The position numbers were made by a program, and so were the translations under genes. Positions 16,307-25,200 of a stretch of 64,000 bases of DNA are shown here, one piece after another. The notes under the pieces were generated by a model. The model was not told the DNA's origin, ran no database searches, and saw only the letters and a list, made by a program, of their open reading frames with translations. Origin of the DNA: Planomicrobium sp. CPCC 101110 (GTDB lineage Bacteria > Bacillota > Bacilli > Bacillales_A > Planococcaceae); assembly GCF_007859395.1 (NCBI RefSeq), contig NZ_VOHD01000003.1:211561-275560 (forward strand). The letters are read 5' to 3'. The stretch's first letter is position 1. Every line of letters begins with the position of its first letter.

Positions 16307-16978
16307 TTGGATTGGAGTTTGATTGCCATCGAACTGAACGACGTCAAAAAAAATTCTGTTTATGATTATTTATATAATGCAATTCGTACAGGCGATATCA
16401 AGCCGGGACAAACTTTGACTGAAAGAGGGCTCGCCGAAAAACTGGGCGTCAGCCGAACGCCGATTCGGGAAGCGATCCGCCGGCTCGAGGAGCAAGGGCT
16501 TGTAACACATGTGCCCCATAAAGGGGTAAAAGTCATCACGCTGTCTGCTGAAAAAGTGGCTCAGCTTTACGAGGTTCGGGAGCTTTTGGAAGGACTGGCG
16601 GCAAGGAAGCTGGCTCAGGTACATACGCCGGAAATGATCGCAGAATTGAATGGCTTTATTGAACGGGCAGAAAAAGCAGCCTTTGCCGACAATGTGAAAG
16701 AAATGGCAGATATCAATTCCGGTTTTCATATAGCCTTGGCGAGGCTATCAAAGAATGTCTATCTGGAAGTCATCATGAATATGCTGCAGACTCAAATCGC
16801 TTTAGTCATGTCGACATCTTTATCCCATACGGGGCGTCCATTGAAAAATATAGAAGAACATAAGATGATCATCAGCGCTATTCAGTCAAAGGACGGGGAT
16901 TACGCTGAGAATACAGCGAAGTTCCATGTAAGAAAATCAAAAGAAAACGCACTGAAAAAAATAGTAGAGGGTGAATAG
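16307..16978 (+). CDS. GntR family regulator, FCD domain
   Basis: About 223 aa. N-terminal winged helix: GQTLTERGLAEKLGVSRTPIREAIRRLEEQGL, reported here in parts (recognition helix VSRTPIREA). The C-terminal FCD domain senses a small organic acid, usually through a bound metal. Start is uncertain: TTG 16307 is in frame but the GGAG at 16314-16317 would suit a start a little downstream, and no ATG is available. Stop lies 5 nt before the MmgE/PrpD gene. Operators in front suggest autoregulation. Confidence 0.85.
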   Translation: MDWSLIAIELNDVKKNSVYDYLYNAIRTGDIKPGQTLTERGLAEKLGVSRTPIREAIRRLEEQGLVTHVPHKGVKVITLSAEKVAQLYEVRELLEGLAARKLAQVHTPEMIAELNGFIERAEKAAFADNVKEMADINSGFHIALARLSKNVYLEVIMNMLQTQIALVMSTSLSHTGRPLKNIEEHKMIISAIQSKDGDYAENTAKFHVRKSKENALKKIVEGE

Positions 16979-16983
16979 CGATA

Positions 16984-18354
16984 ATGGTGACCAAAAAACT
17001 TGTACAGAACGTCTTAGGGACAAAGATGAGCGATATTCCGGAAGAAGTGAAGCTTCACGGCAAAAGAAGCTTATACAACTGGATGGGAGTGGCAATTGGT
17101 GCATCACATCATCCGTCAGTGGATATGGTTCTTGGCTTGAAAGAAGACACCGATTCAGCGGAACAAGTCTCCATTTTCGGGCGCGATGAAAAAGTGGATC
17201 TGCTGTTAGGCAGCTTGATCAATGGCATGTCGTCCCATATTTTTGACTATGATGATACGCATTTAGATACCATCCACCATCCGAGCGGCCCTGTTGCTCC
17301 GGTAGTGCTGGCGCTGGGAGAAAAACTGAACCTGACAGGCGAACAAGTATTGCATGCCTTCATCCTTGGATGCGAGGCGGAACTTCGCATTGCAAATGCA
17401 GTCTATCCAAGCCATTATCACCTGGGCTATCACATTACCAGTTCAACGGGGGTCTTCGGGGCTGCAGTAGCTGGCGGCCTTCTGCTTGAACTGACTGAAG
17501 AACAGATGGCGTGGGCACTTGGCATTGCCGGAACCCAATCGTTTGGGCTGCGGGAGATGTTCGGCACGATGACCAAACCGTTCCATCCTGGAAAAGCGGC
17601 ACAAAACGGATTGATGGCTGCGCTTCTGGCAAAGAAAAACTTTACAAGTTCAATGGAAGTATTAGAGGCAAAGCGAGGGTTCGCCAATGTGCTGGCTCCT
17701 GAACACGATTTGTCGAAAGTGAATGTGAAATGGGGAGAGCAGTGGGAACTGCTGAAAAACGCCTTCAAACCATATGCATGCGGAATCGTCCTTCATCCAT
17801 CCATTGATGCATGCATTGCGCTTGGAAAACAAGTCAAAGCTGAAGACGTGGAGCGGATTGAACTGACAGTCAACCCGTACGTATTGGAATTGACCGGAAA
17901 ACCGACACCGCCGACTGGGCTTGCAGGTAAATTCAGCATTTATCATACAGGCGCCATTGCTTTTTTAGAAGGCGATGCCGGGGAAGATCAATACGCGGAT
18001 GCTAAAGTGCGCGATGGGAAAGTGGTGGAATTCCGTTCCAAGATTGCGCCGAAAGTGGATGACAGCGTAAAAGAAGAAGAAGTTTATGCTACTGCTTTCC
18101 TAAAAGACGGCAGCAAAATTGAACATGTTGTGAAACATGCGACAGGAAGCTTAGAAAATCCGATGAGCGACAAAGATTTGGCTCGGAAGTTCAACAACTT
18201 GACACATGCGGTAATCGGCAAGGAAAAGGCGGGCCAACTGCGGGAAGTTATGTATAGTTTAGAAAAGGCTGCTGATTTAAGCGGATTGATCGGGTTGACG
18301 AAATCAGATGCCCCAAAACTTCAATTAAGCAGTAGAGACGAAAGAATTTTATGA
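16984..18354 (+). CDS. MmgE/PrpD family protein
   Basis: 456 aa, complete. Typical family segments: HIFDYDDTHLDTIHHPSGP near residue 78 (conserved D-D-T-H-x5-H), LGYHITSSTGVFGAA and FGTMTKPFHPGKAAQNG. The family includes 2-methylcitrate dehydratase and cis-aconitate decarboxylase; some members act on other dicarboxylates. No prpB/prpC genes are near, so methylcitrate cycle activity should not be assumed. ATG 16984 with AGAGGGTGA just upstream; same operon as the GntR gene. A terminator follows. Confidence 0.85.
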   Translation: MVTKKLVQNVLGTKMSDIPEEVKLHGKRSLYNWMGVAIGASHHPSVDMVLGLKEDTDSAEQVSIFGRDEKVDLLLGSLINGMSSHIFDYDDTHLDTIHHPSGPVAPVVLALGEKLNLTGEQVLHAFILGCEAELRIANAVYPSHYHLGYHITSSTGVFGAAVAGGLLLELTEEQMAWALGIAGTQSFGLREMFGTMTKPFHPGKAAQNGLMAALLAKKNFTSSMEVLEAKRGFANVLAPEHDLSKVNVKWGEQWELLKNAFKPYACGIVLHPSIDACIALGKQVKAEDVERIELTVNPYVLELTGKPTPPTGLAGKFSIYHTGAIAFLEGDAGEDQYADAKVRDGKVVEFRSKIAPKVDDSVKEEEVYATAFLKDGSKIEHVVKHATGSLENPMSDKDLARKFNNLTHAVIGKEKAGQLREVMYSLEKAADLSGLIGLTKSDAPKLQLSSRDERIL

Positions 18355-18403
18355 GTTTTTTGCTCTTCTTTTCCCGTTTCTTTGTAATTTAACAGAAGCA
18401 AAA

Positions 18404-18440
18404 CCACCGCTGCGCAAACAGGCACAGCGGTGATTTTTAT
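18404..18440. terminator. Bidirectional terminator
   Basis: CACCGCTG pairs with CAGCGGTG around a 12-nt loop, with T-rich flank on the plus strand and A-rich flank on the other side, between the PrpD gene and the convergent SRPBCC gene. Confidence 0.8.
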
Positions 18441-18441
18441 T

Positions 18442-18837
18442 TTATATATGGGGCAAATTCTTGCCTTCCGCAAAAGCTTTCAAATTTTCCAAGCTGAGTT
18501 CAAAACCATCCGCATTCACCGTTACCCGGGTTCCGTCCTGTTCTGGAAACAAGTCGAACGTGAAAAGCGTTCCGTCCGAATCGGAAGCGTAGGAAAACCG
18601 TTCGAGCGGCAGGACCTCGGTAATGGTGAAGCTCATTGAGATGCTTTCGCCTTCCTCAAGTGAATTGTGGTCGCTTGGCATCAGTATGAAAAGCGCTTTT
18701 TCTCCAACCTCCACCTTTGGTATTTGCCAGGTCGAACCGGGAGCGTACCAAGTGGAAAACCGGCCATCTTTGACGATGGAATTCCAAACCGTTTCAGGAT
18801 CGGCATCAATGAAAACAGAGCGTCTGCCGGCAGTCAT
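18442..18837 (-). CDS. SRPBCC (AHSA1/START-like) domain protein
   Basis: 131 aa, one START-like fold. The start RSVFIDADPETVWNSIV and DGRFSTWYAP plus the end FELSLENLKAFAEGK are typical of Aha1-homologue/polyketide-cyclase-like proteins in bacilli, which bind hydrophobic ligands. Function unknown in most members. ATG 18837 behind GGAGGTTGATCAG. Single gene. Confidence 0.85.
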   Translation of the reverse strand: MTAGRRSVFIDADPETVWNSIVKDGRFSTWYAPGSTWQIPKVEVGEKALFILMPSDHNSLEEGESISMSFTITEVLPLERFSYASDSDGTLFTFDLFPEQDGTRVTVNADGFELSLENLKAFAEGKNLPHI

Positions 18838-19063
18838 CTGATCAACCTCCTGTTTTCTTTAAACTTTATGGGTTTTCCGGCGTGCTTACAAGTGCATAAA
18901 ATACTGAAAAACCTCTAGAAAAATGAAATAAACCATTTTTTTCCTTGTTTGCCTGGTGTGCCGCTTGTTTAGAGAAAAATATTGGCCGAGCGGCAGTGGA
19001 AGCGCTAGTCGGCTGCCAAGAAAGGCAGTGTCTTTTCCTGCTCTCAAATAGAAAATCAATCAG

Positions 19064-19089
19064 ATGCCTGCCGTTTATTTGGCAGGCAT
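19064..19089. other. Hairpin in the gap before the CPBP gene
   Basis: ATGCCTGCC and GGCAGGCAT form a perfect 9-bp stem with an 8-nt loop in the 325-nt gap 18838-19162. No T-run on either side. No other gene or site is seen in this gap. Could be a leader structure for the gene at 19163. Confidence 0.45.
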
Positions 19090-19162
19090 TGACAACAATG
19101 ATGGCTGCTGAAAAAATTAAAGAACAAGAGGAATGATGCAAAAGACGAAAGGGGCTGCGCCC

Positions 19163-19957
19163 ATGAAAAGAAAGAGTTTCTGGAAATCATTCTTAGCGCT
19201 TTTTGTTTTTGGATTGATCGGCATTTTCTTTTTCATCCCTTCTTTGATTCCGCTGATCGAAGGGCAGTTGCAAAGTATGGCAAACCCGCCGGATCTCCCG
19301 CTTGGCCTGCTCGTTTTGCTGTCGCTGATCAACCCGCTGATCCTGCTGGCGGGTGCCGTTCTTGCCGGCTTGTTGACCGCCCCGAAAGCCGGTTTAGTGT
19401 CCTAACTTTACTTGTGGATGAATGGCCGTTTGAAAGAGGGGAATGGCATGTCTTTTAAAAAGGCTGTTCCAGTTGGAATTTTCTCCGGAGCAGCAGCGGC
19501 TGCTGTCCTTTTTCTTTTGGAACTCCTCTTTCAGCCTTATTTGCCGGAATCGCTGCAGAAAAACGCCGGTTCAAGAAGTTTAACGGAAACAATTGGAGGG
19601 ATGTTCTACGGCGGCATTACGGAAGAACTGCTCCTTCGGTGGGGCGTGATGTCCTTTTTGGTATGGCTCCTTTGGAAACTGTTCCAGCGTTCCCGGCAAG
19701 TGCCTTCTGCGGCAATATTCTGGATTGGCATTCTAGTCAGCGCGCTGCTGTTTGCGCTGGGCCATTTGGGGGCAACTGCATTGGTTGCCCCGCTTACGGC
19801 AGCCGTATGGGCACGCATGCTGCTTCTTAATGGCATCGCCGGTTTAGTATTCGGCTGGCTGTACTGGAAAAAAGGGCTGGAAATCGCCATGCTTTCCCAT
19901 GCTTTTCTTCATATTACGACTACTGCCATCACAACGGTATGGGTTTCGTTTCAATAA
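19163..19957 (+). pseudogene. CPBP intramembrane protease family gene broken by an in-frame TAA
   Basis: The frame from ATG 19163 (AAAGGGGC upstream) runs 80 codons to TAA 19403-19405, then continues in the same frame to 19957, 265 codons in all. The N-terminal part has two membrane helices and ends in APKAGLVS, as the N-terminal domain of this family does. The second part has the CPBP core: GGITEELLLRWGVMS (E-E-x3-R), FALGHL, and LNGIAGLVFGWLYW followed by SHAFLH. These are the Glu and His of the intramembrane protease site. A restart at ATG 19412 or 19448 could give a core-only protein. TAA is not a Sec codon. Confidence 0.75.
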
Positions 19958-20021
19958 GACCTTGCAAAGTAAACCTTTACTTGAATCAAAGGCTGGCCAA
20001 TTGATAAATGTATCCAAGCAC

Positions 20022-20053
20022 AAAAGGTTTCCTTCGAGTGAAGGAAACCTTTT
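20022..20053. terminator. Bidirectional terminator
   Basis: AAAAGGTTTCCTTC and GAAGGAAACCTTTTG form a 13-bp stem with a GAGT-like loop; serves the CPBP region (plus) and the GNAT gene (minus). Confidence 0.8.
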
Positions 20054-20059
20054 GTTTTG

Positions 20060-20614
20060 TTATTTTGCATGGAGCGCTTCCCATTCAGGGCGCAGAATCC
20101 CCATGACGATAATGTCAAAACGCTTGCCGTCCCGGTAGACCATCGAACGCTTGCGGCCCTCCACTTTAAAGCCTGCCTTTTCGTAAGCCTTGATGCCGCC
20201 TTTGTTATATTCAATAACTTCCAACCCTACGCGGTCCAGATTCATTTCGTAAAACGCATAGCGAAGGATCAAGCGGAGCGCATCCGTTCCAAAGCCTTTA
20301 CTTCGGTCAGCGGCGTCTCCGATTCCGATGGCCAACACGCCGGTCCGGTTGTTCCATTCGATGCCGTAAATGGTGACGAAGCCCACCAAACGGTCCCCAT
20401 CGATGGTTCTCAGCCGGAAATACACTTCATTTGGTCCTGGGGAACCTTCGTTCATCAATTGTTCGCTATTACGGGGCATTGCCATATCCGTATCCACATT
20501 CCGCAAATAATCGGTGTCTTCCCCCCATTTCAGCATAATGTCAACATCTTCTTCCCGTGGTATTGAAAGCTTTATCCGTTCGCCGTAGAACAGGTTAGAG
20601 AAAATTGTTGTCAT
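20060..20614 (-). CDS. GNAT acetyltransferase (RimJ/RimL-like)
   Basis: 184 aa. ERIKLSIPREEDVDIMLKW at the start, and the acetyl-CoA loop GIGDAADRSKGFGTDALRL, then RVGLEVIEYNKGGIKAYEKAG near the end, match RimJ/RimL-type N-acetyltransferases, which modify proteins, antibiotics or metabolites. ATG 20614 follows AAGGAGACCGAC. No functional partner nearby. A short reading frame with a good ribosome site lies just upstream (20634-20684). Confidence 0.85.
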   Translation of the reverse strand: MTTIFSNLFYGERIKLSIPREEDVDIMLKWGEDTDYLRNVDTDMAMPRNSEQLMNEGSPGPNEVYFRLRTIDGDRLVGFVTIYGIEWNNRTGVLAIGIGDAADRSKGFGTDALRLILRYAFYEMNLDRVGLEVIEYNKGGIKAYEKAGFKVEGRKRSMVYRDGKRFDIIVMGILRPEWEALHAK

Positions 20615-20633
20615 GTCGGTCTCCTTAATCTTT

Positions 20634-20684
20634 TTAGTTTTTCAACACCTGACCGATGATTGATAGTGGGCTTGTTGTGCACAA
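20634..20684 (-). CDS. Possible 16-aa leader peptide upstream of the GNAT gene
   Basis: On the minus strand AGGAGG lies eight bases before TTG 20684, which opens a 16-codon frame (MCTTSPLSIIGQVLKN) ending with TAA 20 nt before the GNAT start. Spacing is ideal, but at this length it may be chance. Translational coupling or antibiotic-inducible attenuation would be the usual role of such a leader; no stem-loops were confirmed. Confidence 0.25.
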   Translation of the reverse strand: MCTTSPLSIIGQVLKN

Positions 20685-20936
20685 TATCTCATCCTCCTGA
20701 AATTCAATTACATTCATCATAGAGTTTTTGAAAACGAGTGGCAATCGAATCTGAAGTTTTGCGACGGGATGAAAATGAGTAAGGTGAGAATTTTCTTTTG
20801 TATATGGCACCTAGTCTACTAATGATAAGACCCTGTTAAAGGACAATGCTAACTTTCTTATTTAACTGAGGGGCAGGTTAATTGCAGGAAAAGATTGAAG
20901 TATAGATTAGCGTTCTTTTTGACAGGAGGGAAAGTT

Positions 20937-21398
20937 TTGTTCGATAAATTCAAAAAGGTCTTTAAGAAAGATTTGCCGGAAGAAAGAAATGATCCGTATG
21001 TCTTCGTTCCAGAAACTGAGATAAACGCAGAATTAAAAAGAAATATAGTTCAACTAGAAAGGCTAGCCGACGACTTGGCTAAAAGGCTTCAAACCAAATA
21101 TGCCAAGAGATTTGAGGACCAAGGAAAATTGAACTTAAGGATTCGGGTATGCAGGGACATTGATGGAGATGAAGAAGAAACCCTGACTTCGGAACGTTGT
21201 TTAGAAAAAGAATACCGGTCTCAAATAGCAATAGATTATGACGGCCCAAAATACGATGATGAGTTTGATGCTGGTACACTCGGGTTGTGGTATTACTTTG
21301 GAGGATATGTTCAAGGTTCAGGGACATTATATGATTTGTCCCAAAATGATTTGGAAAGCGATATTGAAGAAACCTTAACAAATTTACTTGAAGCATAA
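20937..21398 (+). CDS. Hypothetical protein
   Basis: 153 aa from TTG 20937, chosen for AGGAGGG six bases upstream; an upstream ATG at 20895 lacks a good site. Lysine-rich start (FDKFKKVFKKDLPEE), then an acidic body with a short GLWYYFGGYVQGSGTLYDLS core. Predicted soluble. Not recognised. Stands alone between a 322-nt gap (20615-20936), where only the short leader frame is seen, and a terminator. Confidence 0.6.
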   Translation: MFDKFKKVFKKDLPEERNDPYVFVPETEINAELKRNIVQLERLADDLAKRLQTKYAKRFEDQGKLNLRIRVCRDIDGDEEETLTSERCLEKEYRSQIAIDYDGPKYDDEFDAGTLGLWYYFGGYVQGSGTLYDLSQNDLESDIEETLTNLLEA

Positions 21399-21436
21399 TA
21401 CGAACGGATTCCATTCAATTGATGGGACCAATAATA

Positions 21437-21468
21437 AAGAAACACCGCTCCTATGAGCGGTGTTTCTT
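21437..21468. terminator. Bidirectional terminator
   Basis: AAGAAACACCGCTC-CTAT-GAGCGGTGTTTCTT, a perfect 14-bp stem between convergent genes. Confidence 0.85.
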
Positions 21469-21473
21469 CATAT

Positions 21474-22217
21474 TCAGATTCTGACCAACTCTTCTTCGGC
21501 CACGGTTTCTTTGGACGACAGCGCTGCTTGGCTGTATGTATCCAGCATATCGCACGGACGGCCTATGAAGTTTATACGGCCATCCTGGATTTTGACGATC
21601 CGGTCGGCAAGCACATAGGCATCTTTTTCATCGTGCGTCACAAAAATAGATGTAATGTCCGCTTTTTTCAGGATGTCCCGCAAGTCTTTGCGGATTTTCT
21701 CCTGGAGCTCCGCATCCAGGTTGCTGAACGGTTCATCAAGCAGAATAAGGGATGGGTTCGGGGCGATGGCCCGGGCAATCGCGATGCGCTGCTGCTGGCC
21801 TCCGCTTAACTGATGCGGATAGCGCTTGCCGTAACCCTCGAGTTCCACCAGTTCAAGAACTTCCTGCAGCCGTTTTTTCTTTTCCGCTTTTTTCAACCGG
21901 AACAAGCCGAACAGGATATTTTCAGCAACCGTCAAATGGGGAAACAAGGCATAATCCTGGAACACCATGCCGATTCCGCGCTTTTCCGGCTGCAGAAAGG
22001 TCTTGTCGTCGAAAAGAACTTTGTCTTCGATCTTAAAGCTGCCTTTTTCGGGTTTCTCCAATCCTGCCAGCAGGCGCAGCAAGGTGCTTTTTCCGCTTCC
22101 GCTTTTTCCAAGAATCGAAATCACTTCCCCTTTGTGGATGGTAAGAGAGAATTTGTCCAGGGCAGCAGCGGATTTTCTTGAATAGGAAAAACAGACATTC
22201 TCGATGGCGACATACAT
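21474..22217 (-). CDS. fbpC: Fe(III) ABC transporter ATPase (FbpC-like)
   Basis: 247 aa from ATG 22217 (GGAG ten bases upstream). Walker A LGKSGSGKST, Q-loop MVFQDYALFPHLT, signature LSGGQQQR, Walker B ILLDEPF, switch His in THDEKD. Members of this branch energise ferric iron import with an FbpB permease and FbpA binding protein, which are the two genes before it on the same strand. Spacing to the permease stop is one base, so they are translationally coupled. Regulated by iron through the box at 25027 in all likelihood. Confidence 0.88.
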   Translation of the reverse strand: MYVAIENVCFSYSRKSAAALDKFSLTIHKGEVISILGKSGSGKSTLLRLLAGLEKPEKGSFKIEDKVLFDDKTFLQPEKRGIGMVFQDYALFPHLTVAENILFGLFRLKKAEKKKRLQEVLELVELEGYGKRYPHQLSGGQQQRIAIARAIAPNPSLILLDEPFSNLDAELQEKIRKDLRDILKKADITSIFVTHDEKDAYVLADRIVKIQDGRINFIGRPCDMLDTYSQAALSSKETVAEEELVRI

Positions 22218-22218
22218 G

Positions 22219-23850
22219 CTAATCCAACTCCTTTTCCAAAAACTTATAAAACAAGACAATGGCCAAGGCACTAATTCCGACAATCAACAGCGAAGCCTGG
22301 GAAGCTTCCATGATTTTCTCATCACTTGCATACTGGAAAGCTTTTGTGGAAAGGGTATCGAAATTGAAAGGGCGCAAGATCAAAGTCAGCGGAATCTCTT
22401 TCAGAACATCGATGAAAACCAGGATAAAGCCGCTGAAGATGGCACCTTTCAACATAGGCACATCAATTTTGAAGAACGTTTTTGTCAGCCCTGCACCGAG
22501 AAGGCGGGAAGCATCCCTGAAGTCCGTTCCGATTTTATCGTATCCGGTCTCAATCGAATGGAACCCGATGGCGAAAAAGCGGATGATAAAGGCGGTGATG
22601 AGAAGCACTAAGCTTACACTCAAAACAAGCGTTGTCTCAAAGCCTGCCATCCTGTAGAGCGGTGCCAGAAACCGGTCGAGTGCGATAAAGGAGGTGACCG
22701 CCGCCACTGCAATCACTGCCCCCGGAATAGAGTAGCCGAGAACGGTCAGTTTCGGGAGCAGCTTGGCGAGGCGGCCATGCACGAGCCGTGAAAAGTTGCC
22801 GACGACCAATGCCAAAATGATGATCAGCGAGGCGCTGATTCCGGCGACGGCAACCGAATTTCCCGCATAGGCCATGAATTCTTCCAGCGGAATGGTCCCG
22901 AAAGTCAGGATTGTCCAATCCGCCAGCTGCAGAACCGGGATGAAAAAGCCGAGGGTCAGAACCAGAAAGCCATAGCTCGCTGCTGCAAAGCCCTTCCAGC
23001 CAGTAAGCGGGATCAACGATAACGGGCGCACTTTTGTTGTTGCATAACTATAGCGGCGTTTGCCGCGCATGATTTTTTCGATCAATAATATCAAAATGAC
23101 AAAGCCCATCAACGAGGCGGCCAATTTGATGGAGGACTCAAGATCCCCAAGCCCGAACCACGTCTGGAAAATGGCTGTCGTAAAGGTTTGAATTCCATAG
23201 TATTTTACCACACCGTAATCATTCAGCACTTCCAGGACCACCAAGCTTGCACCGCCGATAATGGAAATCCGGGAAATTGGAATGACCACTTGGAAAAATG
23301 TCTGCCATGGGCCTTTGCCCAGCAGCCGGGTGCTTTCGATCAAGGAAGCGGACTGCTTGGACAGGAAAACTTGCGTGATCGTATAGACGTAAGGATACAA
23401 AAATATCGTGTAGATGAAAATTGCGCCGGGCAGATTCATGATGTCAAAATGGGCGGGATTCAATCTCATGCCCAAGCCTTCGCGAAGCGCTGTCTGGATG
23501 ATGCCGGTGTAATTGAAGATGCCATGGTACGTATAAGCACCGATAAAAGGCGGAATGGAAAGGGGCAGGATCAAAGCCCATTTCAGAAACCGGCGCAGCG
23601 GGAATTGGTACTGGGCAACAAGCCAAGCCAGGCTCAAGCCGATGAAGATAGTCGACAGGGCCGTAATGGAAATCAAAATCAAGGAAGTTTTGACGAATTT
23701 CCATAACACGAATTCCTTCATATGTTCCCAGTTATCATTGGTGGGGGTGAAAAAGCCTGCCACAATTGTCAGGTTAGGCAAAAACAGCAGGATAATGATC
23801 GCAGTAGCCGACACCGTCCAGATATTCAGGTTAGCCATTCTTCTTTGCAC
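22219..23850 (-). CDS. fbpB: Fe(III) ABC transporter permease (FbpB-like, duplicated)
   Basis: 543 aa from GTG 23850, placed six bases after GGAAGGGGGAAGG; ATG 23838 is also possible. About 12 membrane helices in two homologous halves, each with an EAA-type loop (first around IESTRLLGKGPWQTFFQVVIP, in parts; second around RDASRLLGAGLTKTFFKID). The fused double permease is typical of FbpB/ThiP-type importers. It lies between the binding protein and the ATPase and belongs to the iron operon. A hairpin at 23883-23909 separates it from the binding-protein gene. Confidence 0.88.
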   Translation of the reverse strand: MQRRMANLNIWTVSATAIIILLFLPNLTIVAGFFTPTNDNWEHMKEFVLWKFVKTSLILISITALSTIFIGLSLAWLVAQYQFPLRRFLKWALILPLSIPPFIGAYTYHGIFNYTGIIQTALREGLGMRLNPAHFDIMNLPGAIFIYTIFLYPYVYTITQVFLSKQSASLIESTRLLGKGPWQTFFQVVIPISRISIIGGASLVVLEVLNDYGVVKYYGIQTFTTAIFQTWFGLGDLESSIKLAASLMGFVILILLIEKIMRGKRRYSYATTKVRPLSLIPLTGWKGFAAASYGFLVLTLGFFIPVLQLADWTILTFGTIPLEEFMAYAGNSVAVAGISASLIIILALVVGNFSRLVHGRLAKLLPKLTVLGYSIPGAVIAVAAVTSFIALDRFLAPLYRMAGFETTLVLSVSLVLLITAFIIRFFAIGFHSIETGYDKIGTDFRDASRLLGAGLTKTFFKIDVPMLKGAIFSGFILVFIDVLKEIPLTLILRPFNFDTLSTKAFQYASDEKIMEASQASLLIVGISALAIVLFYKFLEKELD

Positions 23851-23882
23851 GTTTTTCCTTCCCCCTTCCAATGACAAGAAAT

Positions 23883-23909
23883 CCCTTGCTGTGAAAAACA
23901 CAGCAAGGG
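23883..23909 (-). terminator. Intra-operon hairpin (attenuator or mRNA stabiliser)
   Basis: CCCTTGCTGTG-AAAAA-CACAGCAAGGG, perfect 11-bp stem in the gap after the binding-protein gene; on the minus strand ATTTCTT follows, a weak T-run. Such elements usually let the binding protein be made in excess over the membrane subunits. Confidence 0.65.
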
Positions 23910-23922
23910 TCGTTTAGTTTGA

Positions 23923-24990
23923 TTATTTCCAGCCGACTTCATTGAAAATCAAGATCGATTTGGCGTTGTTTTCACCAAGAACAGACAACGGGATGTCCTG
24001 TTCTTTGAACTCGCCCCATGAAGCCAATAGTTCTGCCGGTTCAACAGATTCGTTCACCGGGTATTCATAGTTTGCTTCTGCAAATGTTCCTTGTGCTTCA
24101 GGAGCTGACAGGAACTCAAGCAATTGGATGGCATTTTCTTTGTGTTTAGCGTTTTTAACGACGCCGGCACCGCTGACGTTCACATGTGTTCCTGTCGTTT
24201 CCTGGTTAGGGAAGAATACGCCAAGGCCTTCTGCCACTTTCACTTCTTCCGGATCTTCGGAATTCAGCATTTGCCCGAAATAGTAAGTGTTCATGACGGC
24301 GACGTCGCCGACTCCGGCCATAATGGCTTTCGCTTGGTCGCGGTCTCCGCCTTCAGGGTCACGCGCAAAGTTATTGACCAGGCCTGCTGCCCATTCCTTT
24401 GCTTTTTCCTCGCCGTTAATTTCGATGAAAGAAGCCAACAGCGATTGGTTATAGATGTTATCTGATCCGCGGATCAAGACGCGGCCATTCCACTTGTCTT
24501 CAGTCAAAGCTTCGTAAGTCGACAATTCCTCAGGTTTTACCGTTTCTTTATTGTAGACAATAACACGGGCGCGTTTTGTCAGGCCGTACCACATTTGGTC
24601 TGTGTCGCGGAAGTTCCCAGGGATTTGTTCATCCAGCACATCGCTTGAAACGGCTTGCAGCAATCCATCATCTTTCGCGCGGAACAGCCGGCCCGCATCC
24701 GCAGTCAGGAACAGATCCGCTTCTGTGCCGTCGCCTTCACGTTTGATGCGCTCAAGCAATTCATCCGCTTCCCCTTTGATGAGGTTCACCTTGATGCCTG
24801 TCTCTTCTTCAAACTTCTTATACAACTCATCGTCTACGTCATAATGCCGTGCAGTATATAGATTTACTTCCTTGCTTTCCTTCGTTTCTTCAGAAGCGGT
24901 ACCTGAAGCTTTTTCTGGTGCCGCATTGCTGCCGCATGCCGATAAAACAAGAAGCAATAAAGCCAGTACAAGATAAAATGCCTTTTTCAT
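23923..24990 (-). CDS. fbpA: Fe(III)-binding lipoprotein (FbpA/FutA-like)
   Basis: 355 aa. Signal peptide with lipobox L-S-A-C-G, so membrane-anchored outside the cell. Body is a class-II periplasmic-binding fold: NLYTARHYDVDDELYKKFEE, VNLIKGEADELLERIK, DLFLTADAGRLFRA and the paired tyrosines in VMNTYYFGQM, which bind ferric iron in FbpA/FutA proteins. ATG 24990 follows AAGGGAGAG. First gene of a three-gene operon behind a Fur-like box. Confidence 0.9.
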   Translation of the reverse strand: MKKAFYLVLALLLLVLSACGSNAAPEKASGTASEETKESKEVNLYTARHYDVDDELYKKFEEETGIKVNLIKGEADELLERIKREGDGTEADLFLTADAGRLFRAKDDGLLQAVSSDVLDEQIPGNFRDTDQMWYGLTKRARVIVYNKETVKPEELSTYEALTEDKWNGRVLIRGSDNIYNQSLLASFIEINGEEKAKEWAAGLVNNFARDPEGGDRDQAKAIMAGVGDVAVMNTYYFGQMLNSEDPEEVKVAEGLGVFFPNQETTGTHVNVSGAGVVKNAKHKENAIQLLEFLSAPEAQGTFAEANYEYPVNESVEPAELLASWGEFKEQDIPLSVLGENNAKSILIFNEVGWK

Positions 24991-25026
24991 TGATGTCTCT
25001 CCCTTATTATGTAGTTGAATCTCAAA

Positions 25027-25041
25027 TGAAAACGATTCTCA
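25027..25041. promoter_or_regulatory. Fur box
   Basis: TGAAAACGATTCTCA fits the 7-1-7 Fur consensus (TGATAAT-n-ATTATCA) at most positions, 37 nt upstream of fbpA. Iron-dependent repression of the operon is expected. Confidence 0.7.
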
Positions 25042-25200
25042 ATCTCAATTATAGGGCGCTAATTGAGAAAGTCAACAGCCTTTTTGTGTTTTATTAAAAA
25101 TTTCAGATTTTAATAAATTAATTATAGTGGGAAGGGAGAAAAAGGCCTTTAATGGTTCTTTCTTATAGGCAAAATGGCTAAAAAATTAACTGTGGGCGCT

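Noticed and set aside
19403-19405. Stop codon in the CPBP gene as a recoded codon
   Set aside because: It is TAA, which SelB does not recode; a nonsense mutation or restart is more likely.
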